NCBI GenBank assembly: GCA_031282435.1 | Contig: JAITDS010000167.1 | Location: 1 to 33,192, forward strand | Direction: 5' to 3' | DNA length: 33,192 nt | Source: Spirochaetaceae bacterium | Lineage (GTDB): Bacteria; Spirochaetota; Spirochaetia; Treponematales; Breznakiellaceae | Part shown: piece by piece, positions 10,184 to 18,585 of the stretch | Numbering within the stretch: position 1 is the first letter of the stretch | How the letters are laid out: the number at the start of each line of letters is the position of its first letter | Position numbers and translations under genes: made by a program | Notes under the pieces: generated by a model | Database searches by the model: none | What the model saw: the letters and a program-made list of their open reading frames with translations, nothing else | What the model was told of the DNA's origin: nothing

Positions 10184-10292
10184 CTAAATTTTGTATATCC
10201 GTTTAGCTTAAAAACATCCTTCCTTCCATTCGTTCTTTAACCCTAACTGGATGCGTGGTTGAAGTAAGGCAAACAGAACTTAGGAGGTTCCT

Positions 10293-10802
10293 ATGGGTTT
10301 CTTAGGTCTTTGCCTGCTCTTTGTGGGTATTGCTCTAACTATGAACGGTATTGCGTCAATTTCAAAATGGGACGCAAAAACCACGGCTTTTATCAATCTT
10401 GTAACGGGTTCTATACTCGTGATTGGTAATTTCATCGGATTGGCGCGCGCGGATCAGATGCTTCTGATACATTACAACAATGCGTCCGCCGTATTTCTAT
10501 TCGGCATCACTTACATTTTTATCGCCGCCAATTACTTGTTCAAACTTGACCTGCGGGCATTTGGCTGGTACAGCTTCTGCGTAGTGATATTCGCGGTAAT
10601 AGGCTCGGTCGTATGCGTCAACGGCGGCGACATCCCTATGGCTGTACTTTGGGCGGCGTGGGCGCTCCTTTGGTTTGAGGGTTTCCTTCAGCTTGGCTTG
10701 AACGTTCAGGCGCTGGGGAAAATTTTCCCGTGTTTGAGCATACTGGAAGGAATTTTTGCTACGGGCGTTCCGGGAATAATGATGCTGTTCGACTGGTGGT
10801 AA
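10293..10802 (+). CDS. AmiS/UreI-family transporter/channel
   Basis: Six-TM protein beginning 'MGFLGLCLLFVGIALTMNGIASISKWDAKTTAFINLVTGSILVIGNFIGL', matching the AmiS/UreI pattern; SD 'aggagg'. Confidence 0.82.
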   Translation: MGFLGLCLLFVGIALTMNGIASISKWDAKTTAFINLVTGSILVIGNFIGLARADQMLLIHYNNASAVFLFGITYIFIAANYLFKLDLRAFGWYSFCVVIFAVIGSVVCVNGGDIPMAVLWAAWALLWFEGFLQLGLNVQALGKIFPCLSILEGIFATGVPGIMMLFDWW

Positions 10803-10808
10803 AAATAT

Positions 10809-11408
10809 ATGAATATAGATTTTGTAAAATCCGCCCTGCTTGAAATTGACGTACAAAATGATTTTTGTCCGGGCGGCGCTCTTGCCGTAAACGAAGGCGA
10901 TAAGGTTGTCGCGCCGTTAAATAAAATCGCCGGTTCTTTTAAGTCGGCCTGCGCTCCCGTTATAGCGACTCAGGATTGGCATCCCGCCGGACATTGTTCT
11001 TTTAGCTCCAGCGGTATCCCCGCCTCGGCCGGCGAAGTTTTGTGGCCCGACCACTGCGTACAAGGTACGGCGGGCGCTGACTTTCATAAAGATTTGGATT
11101 TAAAACCCGTTACGCTTATTTTACGCAAGGGCTTTCGTCCTTCCATAGATTCCTATTCCGCTTTTTTTGAAAACGACAGAAAAACCTCTACCGGATTAGC
11201 CGGTTTTCTTAAAGGACTAGGCATTGAAACCGTTTACCTTGGAGGACTCGCTACAGATTACTGCGTGTTTTTCTCCGCTATGGACGCGATTAAGCTGGGG
11301 CTTAAAGTATATCTGCTGCTCGACGCCGTACGCGGCGTAAACTATCCCGAAGGTTCGGTAGAAAAGGCTTTGAACACAATGAAAAGCGCCGGAGTGTTGG
11401 CGGTATAA
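10809..11408 (+). CDS. pncA: Nicotinamidase (isochorismatase-like hydrolase)
   Basis: Catalytic Asp (EIDVQNDFCPGGAL), metal site 'DWHPAGHCSF', Lys (LRKGF), Cys (LATDYCV). Confidence 0.9.
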   Translation: MNIDFVKSALLEIDVQNDFCPGGALAVNEGDKVVAPLNKIAGSFKSACAPVIATQDWHPAGHCSFSSSGIPASAGEVLWPDHCVQGTAGADFHKDLDLKPVTLILRKGFRPSIDSYSAFFENDRKTSTGLAGFLKGLGIETVYLGGLATDYCVFFSAMDAIKLGLKVYLLLDAVRGVNYPEGSVEKALNTMKSAGVLAV

Positions 11409-11410
11409 CA

Positions 11411-11541
11411 GGACTTGTCCAGCCGGAGTCCGCTTGGTTGCCGGCTAAGTTTCGGGAAAGCTTGCAAGCCGTTTCAAGCGGATTTGGCCAAGCCATACGG
11501 CTTGCGACTTAAAGTTTCCGGACAACTCCGTTGTATTGACT
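11411..11541 (-). repeat. Repeat family 2, copy b (diverged)
   Basis: 'ggacttgtccagccggagtccgc...ttggccaagccatacggcttgcgacttaaagtttccggacaactc'. Confidence 0.7.
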
Positions 11542-11572
11542 TTTGCGCTCTCTCGAATGAGAGAGCGCAAAA
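11541..11572. repeat. Perfect 14-bp hairpin TTTTGCGCTCTCTC-gaat-GAGAGAGCGCAAAA
   Basis: Exact inverted repeat downstream of the nicotinamidase gene; possible terminator but with no T-tract on the + strand. Confidence 0.8.
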
Positions 11573-11729
11573 CGCGGGGCGGCGCCTTTTCATTCGCGGC
11601 GGAGTAATTACCCGCCCTTTGGGGAGCTTCAGGGGAATATTGATAAAGCAACTTATAATTGTTATTATGAAGGCGCGCGCAAATGTTAGCATTTGAGCTT
11701 AAATATAATGCACTAGGAGTAAAAAAAAG

Positions 11730-12146
11730 ATGAAAAAAGCATATTTTGTAATCCTGTTGACACTTACGCTTGCCCCTATTTTTGGGCAGACTGCCGCTTC
11801 AGATAATACGATTACTATTGACGGTAATGTGTATTATTTTAGACCGTCAAAAACACCGTCTTCCCCGCTGCCAAAGATAGGCGACGCTAATTTTATTAAT
11901 TATGGAATGTGGTATGGGGAAGAAGCGGCAAAAGCGTGGTCTATTGTATCTGACTGGGCTTCAAAACATTGTGATGATTCTACCAATCCCATAATCCCTT
12001 GGCGGGGGCAAAACATTTACATATCTTCCATGGAAGCCAAAGCAGGCAATTTCTATAGGCATGAAATTATAATTAATTATTGGATTGTAAATCCGGGACA
12101 AAAAATGGAAGAAGGCTACGGCGTAGTTCGTAATTTTTACTTCTAA
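11730..12146 (+). CDS. Small secreted protein, unknown function
   Basis: SD 'aggag' and N-terminal signal peptide MKKAYFVILLTLTLAPIFGQTAA. Confidence 0.65.
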   Translation: MKKAYFVILLTLTLAPIFGQTAASDNTITIDGNVYYFRPSKTPSSPLPKIGDANFINYGMWYGEEAAKAWSIVSDWASKHCDDSTNPIIPWRGQNIYISSMEAKAGNFYRHEIIINYWIVNPGQKMEEGYGVVRNFYF

Positions 12147-12318
12147 AATAATGAATAAGCCGCCTCGCGGAAAACGCCGGCGGCCAAACGGTCTATCCCC
12201 CCACCCGCCCCCACTCGTGTTTTTCATATTTTCAAAGTACACCTCTTAAAATCTCATATAAAAATACGGTAATCCGCCTACTAGTTTTCACGCTGTTTGG
12301 GCATTACAATCGAAGATT

Positions 12319-13461
12319 ATGAATAAGCCATACTATAATTTTTCCAATTCGGGCATCGCCCTGTTTAACGAGGACCTTCAGCTTGCGGCGAAAATCGCCG
12401 TACAAGAAGCGCTAAAAGTAAAATCAGGCGAGCAGGTTCTAGTAATCAGCAATCCGCAGCATGACGCGGCTCTTATCTCCATGGCCATATACGACGCGGC
12501 GCTGGAAGCCGGCGGACGGCCGCTCCTCATATTCCAGCCCTATAAAAGCCAGATGGATTTTGCCGAAGACGGAGTCATCGCGGCTTTCGGCGCTTTACCG
12601 GAAGTCGTCATATCGATAAGCGCGGGAAAACTTGGGAAAGACAAGAAAGGAATAGCGTCCCCATACAAATTCGAGGATAAAAGTTACGACCACATATTTC
12701 ATCTTAGACAGTACGGCGAAAAAAATTGCCGCGCCTTTTGGTCGCCTTCGGTAACAATAGAATCGTTTTCACGGACAGTCCCAATAGACTATCCGCTACT
12801 TAAAAGCCGCTGCGCCCGTATCGGCGCGATTCTGGACGAAGCCGCCGCCGTATATGTAAAAGCTCCCGCCGGCACGGACATAAAAATAGGCCTTGCGGGA
12901 CGCAAGGCAAAGTACGATGACGGCGACTTTTCGACGGCAGGCAGCGGCGGCAACCTTCCGGCGGGCGAAACTTTTATAAGCCCCGAAAACGGAACGGCGG
13001 AAGGGATTATCGTTTTTGACGGCTCTATAAGCCTAAACGATAAAGACACGCTGATAAAATCACCCATAAAATGCGTAGTAAAAAAGGGATTTGTCGATGA
13101 AATTTCCGGCGGCAGGGAAGCCTTCGAACTGCGGGACACAATAACGCTTGCCGAAAGAAACGCCTGTCAATTTGAAGCGGAAGGCCGGATACTCGCGGGT
13201 TTGGGGGACATTTACGCAAAAAACGCAAGCAATATAGGCGAACTTGGAATAGGACTAAATCCCGCGGCCCGCATAAGCGGCAATATGCTTGAAGACGAAA
13301 AAGCCTTCCACACCTGCCATTTTGCGATAGGACAAAACTATGACGAGGACGCGCCAAGCCTTATTCACCTTGACGGTTTAGTCAAAAACCCCACAATCAC
13401 GGCGATAATGCCGGACGGCAGTGAACACATCATTGAACACGATGGAATTTTAGTCGAATGA
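12319..13461 (+). CDS. M29-family (AmpS-type) aminopeptidase
   Basis: 'GEQVLVISNPQHDAAL', 'AGTDIKIGLAGRKA', 'NIGELGIGLNPAARISGNMLEDEKAFHTCHFAIGQNYDED', 'HLDGLVKNPTI'. Confidence 0.85.
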   Translation: MNKPYYNFSNSGIALFNEDLQLAAKIAVQEALKVKSGEQVLVISNPQHDAALISMAIYDAALEAGGRPLLIFQPYKSQMDFAEDGVIAAFGALPEVVISISAGKLGKDKKGIASPYKFEDKSYDHIFHLRQYGEKNCRAFWSPSVTIESFSRTVPIDYPLLKSRCARIGAILDEAAAVYVKAPAGTDIKIGLAGRKAKYDDGDFSTAGSGGNLPAGETFISPENGTAEGIIVFDGSISLNDKDTLIKSPIKCVVKKGFVDEISGGREAFELRDTITLAERNACQFEAEGRILAGLGDIYAKNASNIGELGIGLNPAARISGNMLEDEKAFHTCHFAIGQNYDEDAPSLIHLDGLVKNPTITAIMPDGSEHIIEHDGILVE

Positions 13462-14807
13462 ACTATAAAAATATTATACTTTGGTGGACAAGCGCGTTTA
13501 GAGGCTCAAGCGCGCTTAGACTTTTAACATTTTTTTCCACAGTCATTATAATAGGCGCTCTATTTCTAAAATTCAGCGATTCGTATAAAGAAAAATTAAG
13601 TTTTACGGATGCCGTGTTTACCGCCGCTTCCGCAGTCTGTGTGGCGGGCCTTTCGGTGATTGACATATCACAGCTTAATACCGCCGGAAAATGCGCGATT
13701 CTTTTTTTAATACAGATAGGAGGGCTTGGCATAATAAGTTTTAGCTGCCTTACCCTTATCATTTACGGAAAACGTTTGGCTTTATCCGGCAGCGAAGATA
13801 TAAAAAATTTTTTTCTTGAAGACATTGAATACCGCCCCAAATTAATCATACGCAGTATAATTAATTTTACGCTTGTGATAGAACTTACGGGCGCGGTTAT
13901 TCTATCATTCATGTTTTACCGGCGCAATATAGACAACTGGTTATTCACGGCGATTTTTCATTCCGTATCCGCTTTTTGTAATACGGGACTTTCTATTTTT
14001 CCTTCGCAGCTACGCGGTTTTTCAAATGATATTCCGGTTCTGTTTGTTTTTTCATTTTTGATTATATCCGGCGGTTTAGGATTTCTTGTTCTGCATGACA
14101 TTGCGCTATTCATAAAAAAACGAGGCGCGCACCGCCTAACTTATCACAGTAAAATAGTTTTATTTATGACATTATTCATTATTTTAACCGGAACGGCGCT
14201 GTTTTTTATTCTTGAACGCCGTCATGTATTAAACGACATGAATATAGCCGGCGCCGTTGTTAATTCATTTTTTCAAACAATAAATACCCGCAGCTCCGGT
14301 TTTGAAGTAATAATACAAAACGATTTTTATCAACCTTCAAAACTGCTCACTAGTCTTTTAATGCTGATGGGCGGCGCTCCCGGTTCAATAGCCGGCGGCA
14401 TAAAAATAACAACAGTTTTTGTAGTTTTTATTTTTCTTGTAAAAACTCATGACAAGTACGGCGATTTTAATTTTTTTCATCACAGAATTCGCGCGGCAAC
14501 CATTAATAACGCTATAGTTTATACACTTAAAGCTCTTTCTTTACTGCTTATTTGTATATGCGCCCTTTCCATTACGGAAGGACTACGCGGCCAGCCGTTT
14601 AATATGCTGGCGTTTGACAGCATATCCGCCTTTGGCACCGTAGGACTTACTTTAGGCATTACACCGTCTTTAAGCGGCACCGGCAAATGGATTATCATAG
14701 CGACAATGTTTGCCGGACGTGTTGGACTTTTTGCGCTGTCGTTTCACGCGATAAAAACACACCGCTATAACATAACGTATCCCGAAGGGTCTGTTTTGTT
14801 AGGATAA
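13458..14807 (+). CDS. TrkH/KtrB-family potassium transporter
   Basis: 'TAASAVCVAGLSVID', 'QIGGLGIISF', 'NTRSSGFE', 'GGAPGSIAGGIKITT', 'FGTVGLTLGITPSLSG' pore-loop motifs; overlaps upstream stop. Confidence 0.93.
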   Translation: MNYKNIILWWTSAFRGSSALRLLTFFSTVIIIGALFLKFSDSYKEKLSFTDAVFTAASAVCVAGLSVIDISQLNTAGKCAILFLIQIGGLGIISFSCLTLIIYGKRLALSGSEDIKNFFLEDIEYRPKLIIRSIINFTLVIELTGAVILSFMFYRRNIDNWLFTAIFHSVSAFCNTGLSIFPSQLRGFSNDIPVLFVFSFLIISGGLGFLVLHDIALFIKKRGAHRLTYHSKIVLFMTLFIILTGTALFFILERRHVLNDMNIAGAVVNSFFQTINTRSSGFEVIIQNDFYQPSKLLTSLLMLMGGAPGSIAGGIKITTVFVVFIFLVKTHDKYGDFNFFHHRIRAATINNAIVYTLKALSLLLICICALSITEGLRGQPFNMLAFDSISAFGTVGLTLGITPSLSGTGKWIIIATMFAGRVGLFALSFHAIKTHRYNITYPEGSVLLG

Positions 14808-14915
14808 GCCCCCGTCAATTCCGGTTTAGAGATAGAGAAAATTCAAGATTTTAATGATTTCAACGGCGTATTATATATTGACAGCAATTTAACATTACAA
14901 ATATTTTTTAATTTG

Positions 14916-15169
14916 GGCGCATTCCCGGCGCTTCGCGCCGGGAACCGGGCTTTTCGGGGCTACGCTACCGCTCCGGCCACGCCGCTACGCGCCGTGTCTG
15001 CTTCGCACCCCTACAATCCCGTTGCGCGGCTCAACGCGCAAGCGCGTTGAGCTTTCTGAGTTTGCGAAGCGCAAACTCAAGACTGTAGATGAAAGCGGTT
15101 TGATTTTACGGGGTTTGCATTTTGCAAACCCGTTTGCGCTAGGCGCAAACCCAAATTAGTTAAAATGAA
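14916..15169 (-). repeat. Hairpin-chain repeat family 1, copy C (longest, variant linkers)
   Basis: Hairpins TTCCCGGCG...CGCCGGGAA (14922-14944), CTCAACGCGC-aa-GCGCGTTGAG (15030-15051), GAGTTTGCG-aag-CGCAAACTC (15058-15078), GGGTTTGC-atttt-GCAAACCC (15111-15131), GTTTGCGC-tag-GCGCAAAC (15132-15150). Confidence 0.88.
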
Positions 15170-15174
15170 AGATA

Positions 15175-15221
15175 CCCCCCCCCCCATCCTATATTAACAT
15201 TTGTTGTGGGGGGGGGGGGGG
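15175..15221. repeat. Inverted homopolymer pair C11 - 22 nt - G14 between convergent genes
   Basis: C tract 15175-15185, G tract 15208-15221; lies between the TrkH (+) and EF-G-like (-) gene ends. Confidence 0.88.
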
Positions 15222-15222
15222 C

Positions 15223-17319
15223 TTATTCATCGCTTTCATGCAATTTAAAAGCCGCCGCCGCCTTGACAACTTCTTCGGCAATTCTGCCGGAAATGGGCGC
15301 ATAGTGGGAAAACTCCACGCCAAAAGAACCGGTGCCGCTGGTTATGGAGCGCAGGTCTATCGAATAACGCAGCAATTCGGATGCCGGAACTTCGGCTTTT
15401 ACCTCTTCGATACCGCCGCCCAACGATATTTCCCCCTGAATTTTGCCGCGTTTACCGGAAAGATCGCTCATAACATCGCCCAAATACTTACTTTCCACAA
15501 AAACATTCAATTCCATTACCGGTTCAAGAAGAATCGGAGCGGCCTGCTTCATCGCTTCGCGGAACGCTTGACGCGCCGCCAGCTTGAACGACAATTCGGA
15601 AGAGTCAACAGGATGATGCTTGCCGTCAACAATTTTTACCTCAACGTCTACAACCGGGTATCCGGCGACAACACCATGCTCCAAACCTTCCAACACGCCT
15701 TTTTCAACGCCCGGAATATAGTTTTTAGGAATAGCGCCTCCAAAAACCGCGTTTACAAACCTGTAATACTCATTGCGCGGCAGAGGCTCTATTTCCAGCA
15801 TAACCCTACCGTACTGTCCGTGTCCGCCGGTCTGCTTTTTGTGCGTATACTCGGCTCCCGCTTTTTTTGTGATAGTTTCGCGGTACGCCACGTGGGGAAT
15901 ATGGGTATGAACATCTATCTTTAGAGTTTTCTTTGCCTTTTCCAGAATCATATTGATATGGAATTCACCCATGCCGGATATCACGGTTTCCTTTGTTTCA
16001 GGATTAAACTCACAACGGAAAGTACGATCCTCTTCCGCGGCACGGGCAAAAAATTCCCCCAGTTTATCCTCGTTCTTTTTTTCGACCACGCTTACCGCCA
16101 CGGAATGAACCGGCGCGGGCAGGCGTAACGGTAGAAAACGCCAGCCTAAATCAACGGCGGCTATAGTATCGTTAGTCTTCATCGTCGCGGATTTAGTGAT
16201 TATACCCACGTCGCCGGCATCCAGCTCTCTAAGTTCTTCAAGTTTTTTACCCGTGCAGGTAAAAAGTTTGCCGACACGCTCTTTTTTGCTTTCCGTAACG
16301 TTTAAAATTTCGGTATCGGGCGTTAATTTGCCGCATATCACTTTAATCCACGATAATTTTCCAGAAAACTGATCATAGTTTGTTTTAACCACAAGAGCGC
16401 TGAACGGGGCGGCGGGATCAATTTTAACCGGCATATTTTCGCCGCCGCCTGCCGGTTTCGCCATATCTTTTGCCGACAGTGGAGAGGGCGATATATCCTC
16501 TAAAAAGTCAAGCACCGGAACAAGACCGGAATTTTTCAACGCGGCGGACGCAAAAACAGGGACAAACTTACATTCCGCAAGAGCTTCGGCAAGCCCTTTG
16601 TGAATTTCACTCGTATCAAGATCCGCTTCGAGAAATTTTTCAGTCAAAGCGTCATCCCCTTCGGCTGCCGCTTCGATAATTTTTTCTAAAGCCGTCCGCG
16701 CCGCCGCTTTGAAATCATCAGGTATTGCCTCTTTTTTTTCAACGGCGGCGGTATCCGCAAGGTAGGCGCACTGATTAAGCGCGTCTATAACGCCTTTGTA
16801 AGATTCGCCGCTTCCCATAGGCAGAGTAATAGGCACGGCGTTCACTTTGAATTTTTCTTTAACATCGGCAAGAACCCGCTCAAAATCGGCTTTGTCGTCG
16901 TCCAGTTTGCTTATGATAATACCGCGCGGTTTTTTGCGCTGTTCAAGATTACGCCATAATTTAATAGTCTCGATTTGAACGCCGGCCCTGCCGTCCACCA
17001 CAACAAGGGCAAAATCGCAGACCCGGTATGTTAAAATCACATCGCCCACAAAATCTGAAGCGCCCGGCGTATCAAAAATATTTATTTTTTTATCGCCCCG
17101 CACAATGTTCGCCATGACGGTGTGTATGGAAATCTTGTGTTCATTTTCTTCAGGCGTATAATCGCTTACGGTTTTGCCGGATTCAACCGTTTCAGGCTTT
17201 GCTATGACTCCGCCCGAAAAAAGCAGACGCTCGAACAACGTCGTCTTCCCTGAGCCGCCATGCCCTGAAATTGAGACATTTCTAATCAAACCGGTCGTGA
17301 AATTCATCTTAACCCCCAT
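15223..17319 (-). CDS. EF-G-like translation factor GTPase
   Basis: P-loop GHGGSGKTT, 'DTPGASDF', 'SKLDDDKADF', C-terminal EF-G domains ('GGHGQYGRVMLEIEP', 'VVAGYPVVDVEVKIVDGKHHPVDSSELSFKLAARQAFREA'). Confidence 0.92.
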   Translation of the reverse strand: MGVKMNFTTGLIRNVSISGHGGSGKTTLFERLLFSGGVIAKPETVESGKTVSDYTPEENEHKISIHTVMANIVRGDKKINIFDTPGASDFVGDVILTYRVCDFALVVVDGRAGVQIETIKLWRNLEQRKKPRGIIISKLDDDKADFERVLADVKEKFKVNAVPITLPMGSGESYKGVIDALNQCAYLADTAAVEKKEAIPDDFKAAARTALEKIIEAAAEGDDALTEKFLEADLDTSEIHKGLAEALAECKFVPVFASAALKNSGLVPVLDFLEDISPSPLSAKDMAKPAGGGENMPVKIDPAAPFSALVVKTNYDQFSGKLSWIKVICGKLTPDTEILNVTESKKERVGKLFTCTGKKLEELRELDAGDVGIITKSATMKTNDTIAAVDLGWRFLPLRLPAPVHSVAVSVVEKKNEDKLGEFFARAAEEDRTFRCEFNPETKETVISGMGEFHINMILEKAKKTLKIDVHTHIPHVAYRETITKKAGAEYTHKKQTGGHGQYGRVMLEIEPLPRNEYYRFVNAVFGGAIPKNYIPGVEKGVLEGLEHGVVAGYPVVDVEVKIVDGKHHPVDSSELSFKLAARQAFREAMKQAAPILLEPVMELNVFVESKYLGDVMSDLSGKRGKIQGEISLGGGIEEVKAEVPASELLRYSIDLRSITSGTGSFGVEFSHYAPISGRIAEEVVKAAAAFKLHESDE

Positions 17320-17321
17320 TA

Positions 17322-17456
17322 TTCAATAGAGTTGTTCGGAAACCTCAGTTTCCGCAAGCCAAGCATGGCGACCATTGCACGGCTTGGCCAAGCTCCGCTT
17401 GAAAGGACTTGTTCAACAAGCAACCGGTTTAGCGAACAAGTCCAATGTTTTGATTT
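17322..17456 (-). repeat. Repeat family 2, copy c
   Basis: 'gagttgttcggaaacctcagtttccgcaagccaagc...ggcttggccaagc...ggacttgttcaacaagcaaccggtttagcgaacaagtcc'. Confidence 0.85.
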
Positions 17457-17502
17457 AGTGTACATTATTTTACGGCGGCAATCAAGAAAAATTTTAGCGG
17501 CT

Positions 17503-18375
17503 TTAATTTTTAGGTCTGCGGTAAAAACTTCCGGTAAGTTGTTCTGTCCTTATTGTGTTGATAAAAGCGCAGGGATCAACCTCTTTTATCGCGGAAATCA
17601 GCGGGGTAACGTCGTCAGCGGCGACTACGGAGTACAACATTGTCCGTTCTTTTTTTAGATAACGGCCAAGTCCGGTGAACGAGGTCGCGTCGTGATTAGT
17701 TTTGTCGCGGATTACGGTGTAAACTTCTTCCGACTTGTCTGTGATTATTAGAAGCGTTTTTTGCTGATAGCCGCGGTAGAGGCTTGTAAGAGCGGCTGTC
17801 GTAGTGTACTGGAATATTATCGAATAAAGAGCCTTGTCCGGACCGGAAAGGAAGGCGGCCAACGTAAGAATGACGCAGTTTCCTATAAGGATATAGTGCC
17901 ATACGTCTTTGCCCTGTCTTTCGGAAAAATAAATGGCTATAAAATCCGTCCCGCCGGTCGTGGCGTCAACATTAAGACACAAGTTGATGGCAAGCGCATT
18001 CAATAAGCCTCCAAAAACGGCGCTTAACAGAGGGTCGTGAACCTGTAAAAAATTGGTAAGTATCGGCGGCATCCAGTCGGCTATAAGGCCGCAAAGCACA
18101 ATGTTGACGCACGAAAAAATACTGAACCATTTTCCAATGGCGCGAAAACTTATAACGGCCGGTATCGCGTTTAGGACGATAAGCATAATGCCGAAAGGCA
18201 GATGTAAACCCGCAAATTTAAGAGCGCTTTCCTGTATTAGAAGGGATAAACCGGTAAAACCGCCCGGTATTAAGCCGCCCGCGTGAATGAACGTGTTTAC
18301 ATTGAACGCCATAAGAAACGCGCTTACGGCAACCCATACAATCCGCTTTAGTGGAAGCATAGCGTTATTATTCAT
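17503..18375 (-). CDS. YitT-family membrane protein (DUF161 + DUF2179)
   Basis: 'INTFIHAGGLIPGGFTGLSLLIQ'-type YitT motif, 'TGGTDFIAIYFS', C-terminal DUF2179-like domain. The annotated ORF extends to 18486, but Met at 18375 gives the more plausible N-terminus. Confidence 0.85.
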   Translation of the reverse strand: MNNNAMLPLKRIVWVAVSAFLMAFNVNTFIHAGGLIPGGFTGLSLLIQESALKFAGLHLPFGIMLIVLNAIPAVISFRAIGKWFSIFSCVNIVLCGLIADWMPPILTNFLQVHDPLLSAVFGGLLNALAINLCLNVDATTGGTDFIAIYFSERQGKDVWHYILIGNCVILTLAAFLSGPDKALYSIIFQYTTTAALTSLYRGYQQKTLLIITDKSEEVYTVIRDKTNHDATSFTGLGRYLKKERTMLYSVVAADDVTPLISAIKEVDPCAFINTIRTEQLTGSFYRRPKN

Positions 18376-18430
18376 AATCTTACGGATAAGCGTACTATAT
18401 TCACAGCTTAATTGTAAGGGGAAATAGAAA

Positions 18431-18463
18431 GCTGTCCGAAAAACGTAATGTTTTTCGGACAGC
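18431..18463 (-). terminator. Putative intrinsic terminator hairpin
   Basis: GCTGTCCGAAAAAC-gtaat-GTTTTTCGGACAGC, perfect 14-bp stem. On the minus strand it is followed by 'tttctatttcc', downstream of the 18586-20805 gene. Confidence 0.55.
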
Positions 18464-18585
18464 CCGTTTTTTAGAAAACGCCGCAAAGCCGTACAGAACG
18501 AAGCTCGTGGATTATGTCCCGTTTACAAGACAGTCCGCCGCCCGCCGCAAACACGTTTGCGCGCTCCGCGGCGGGTAGGTGTTCA

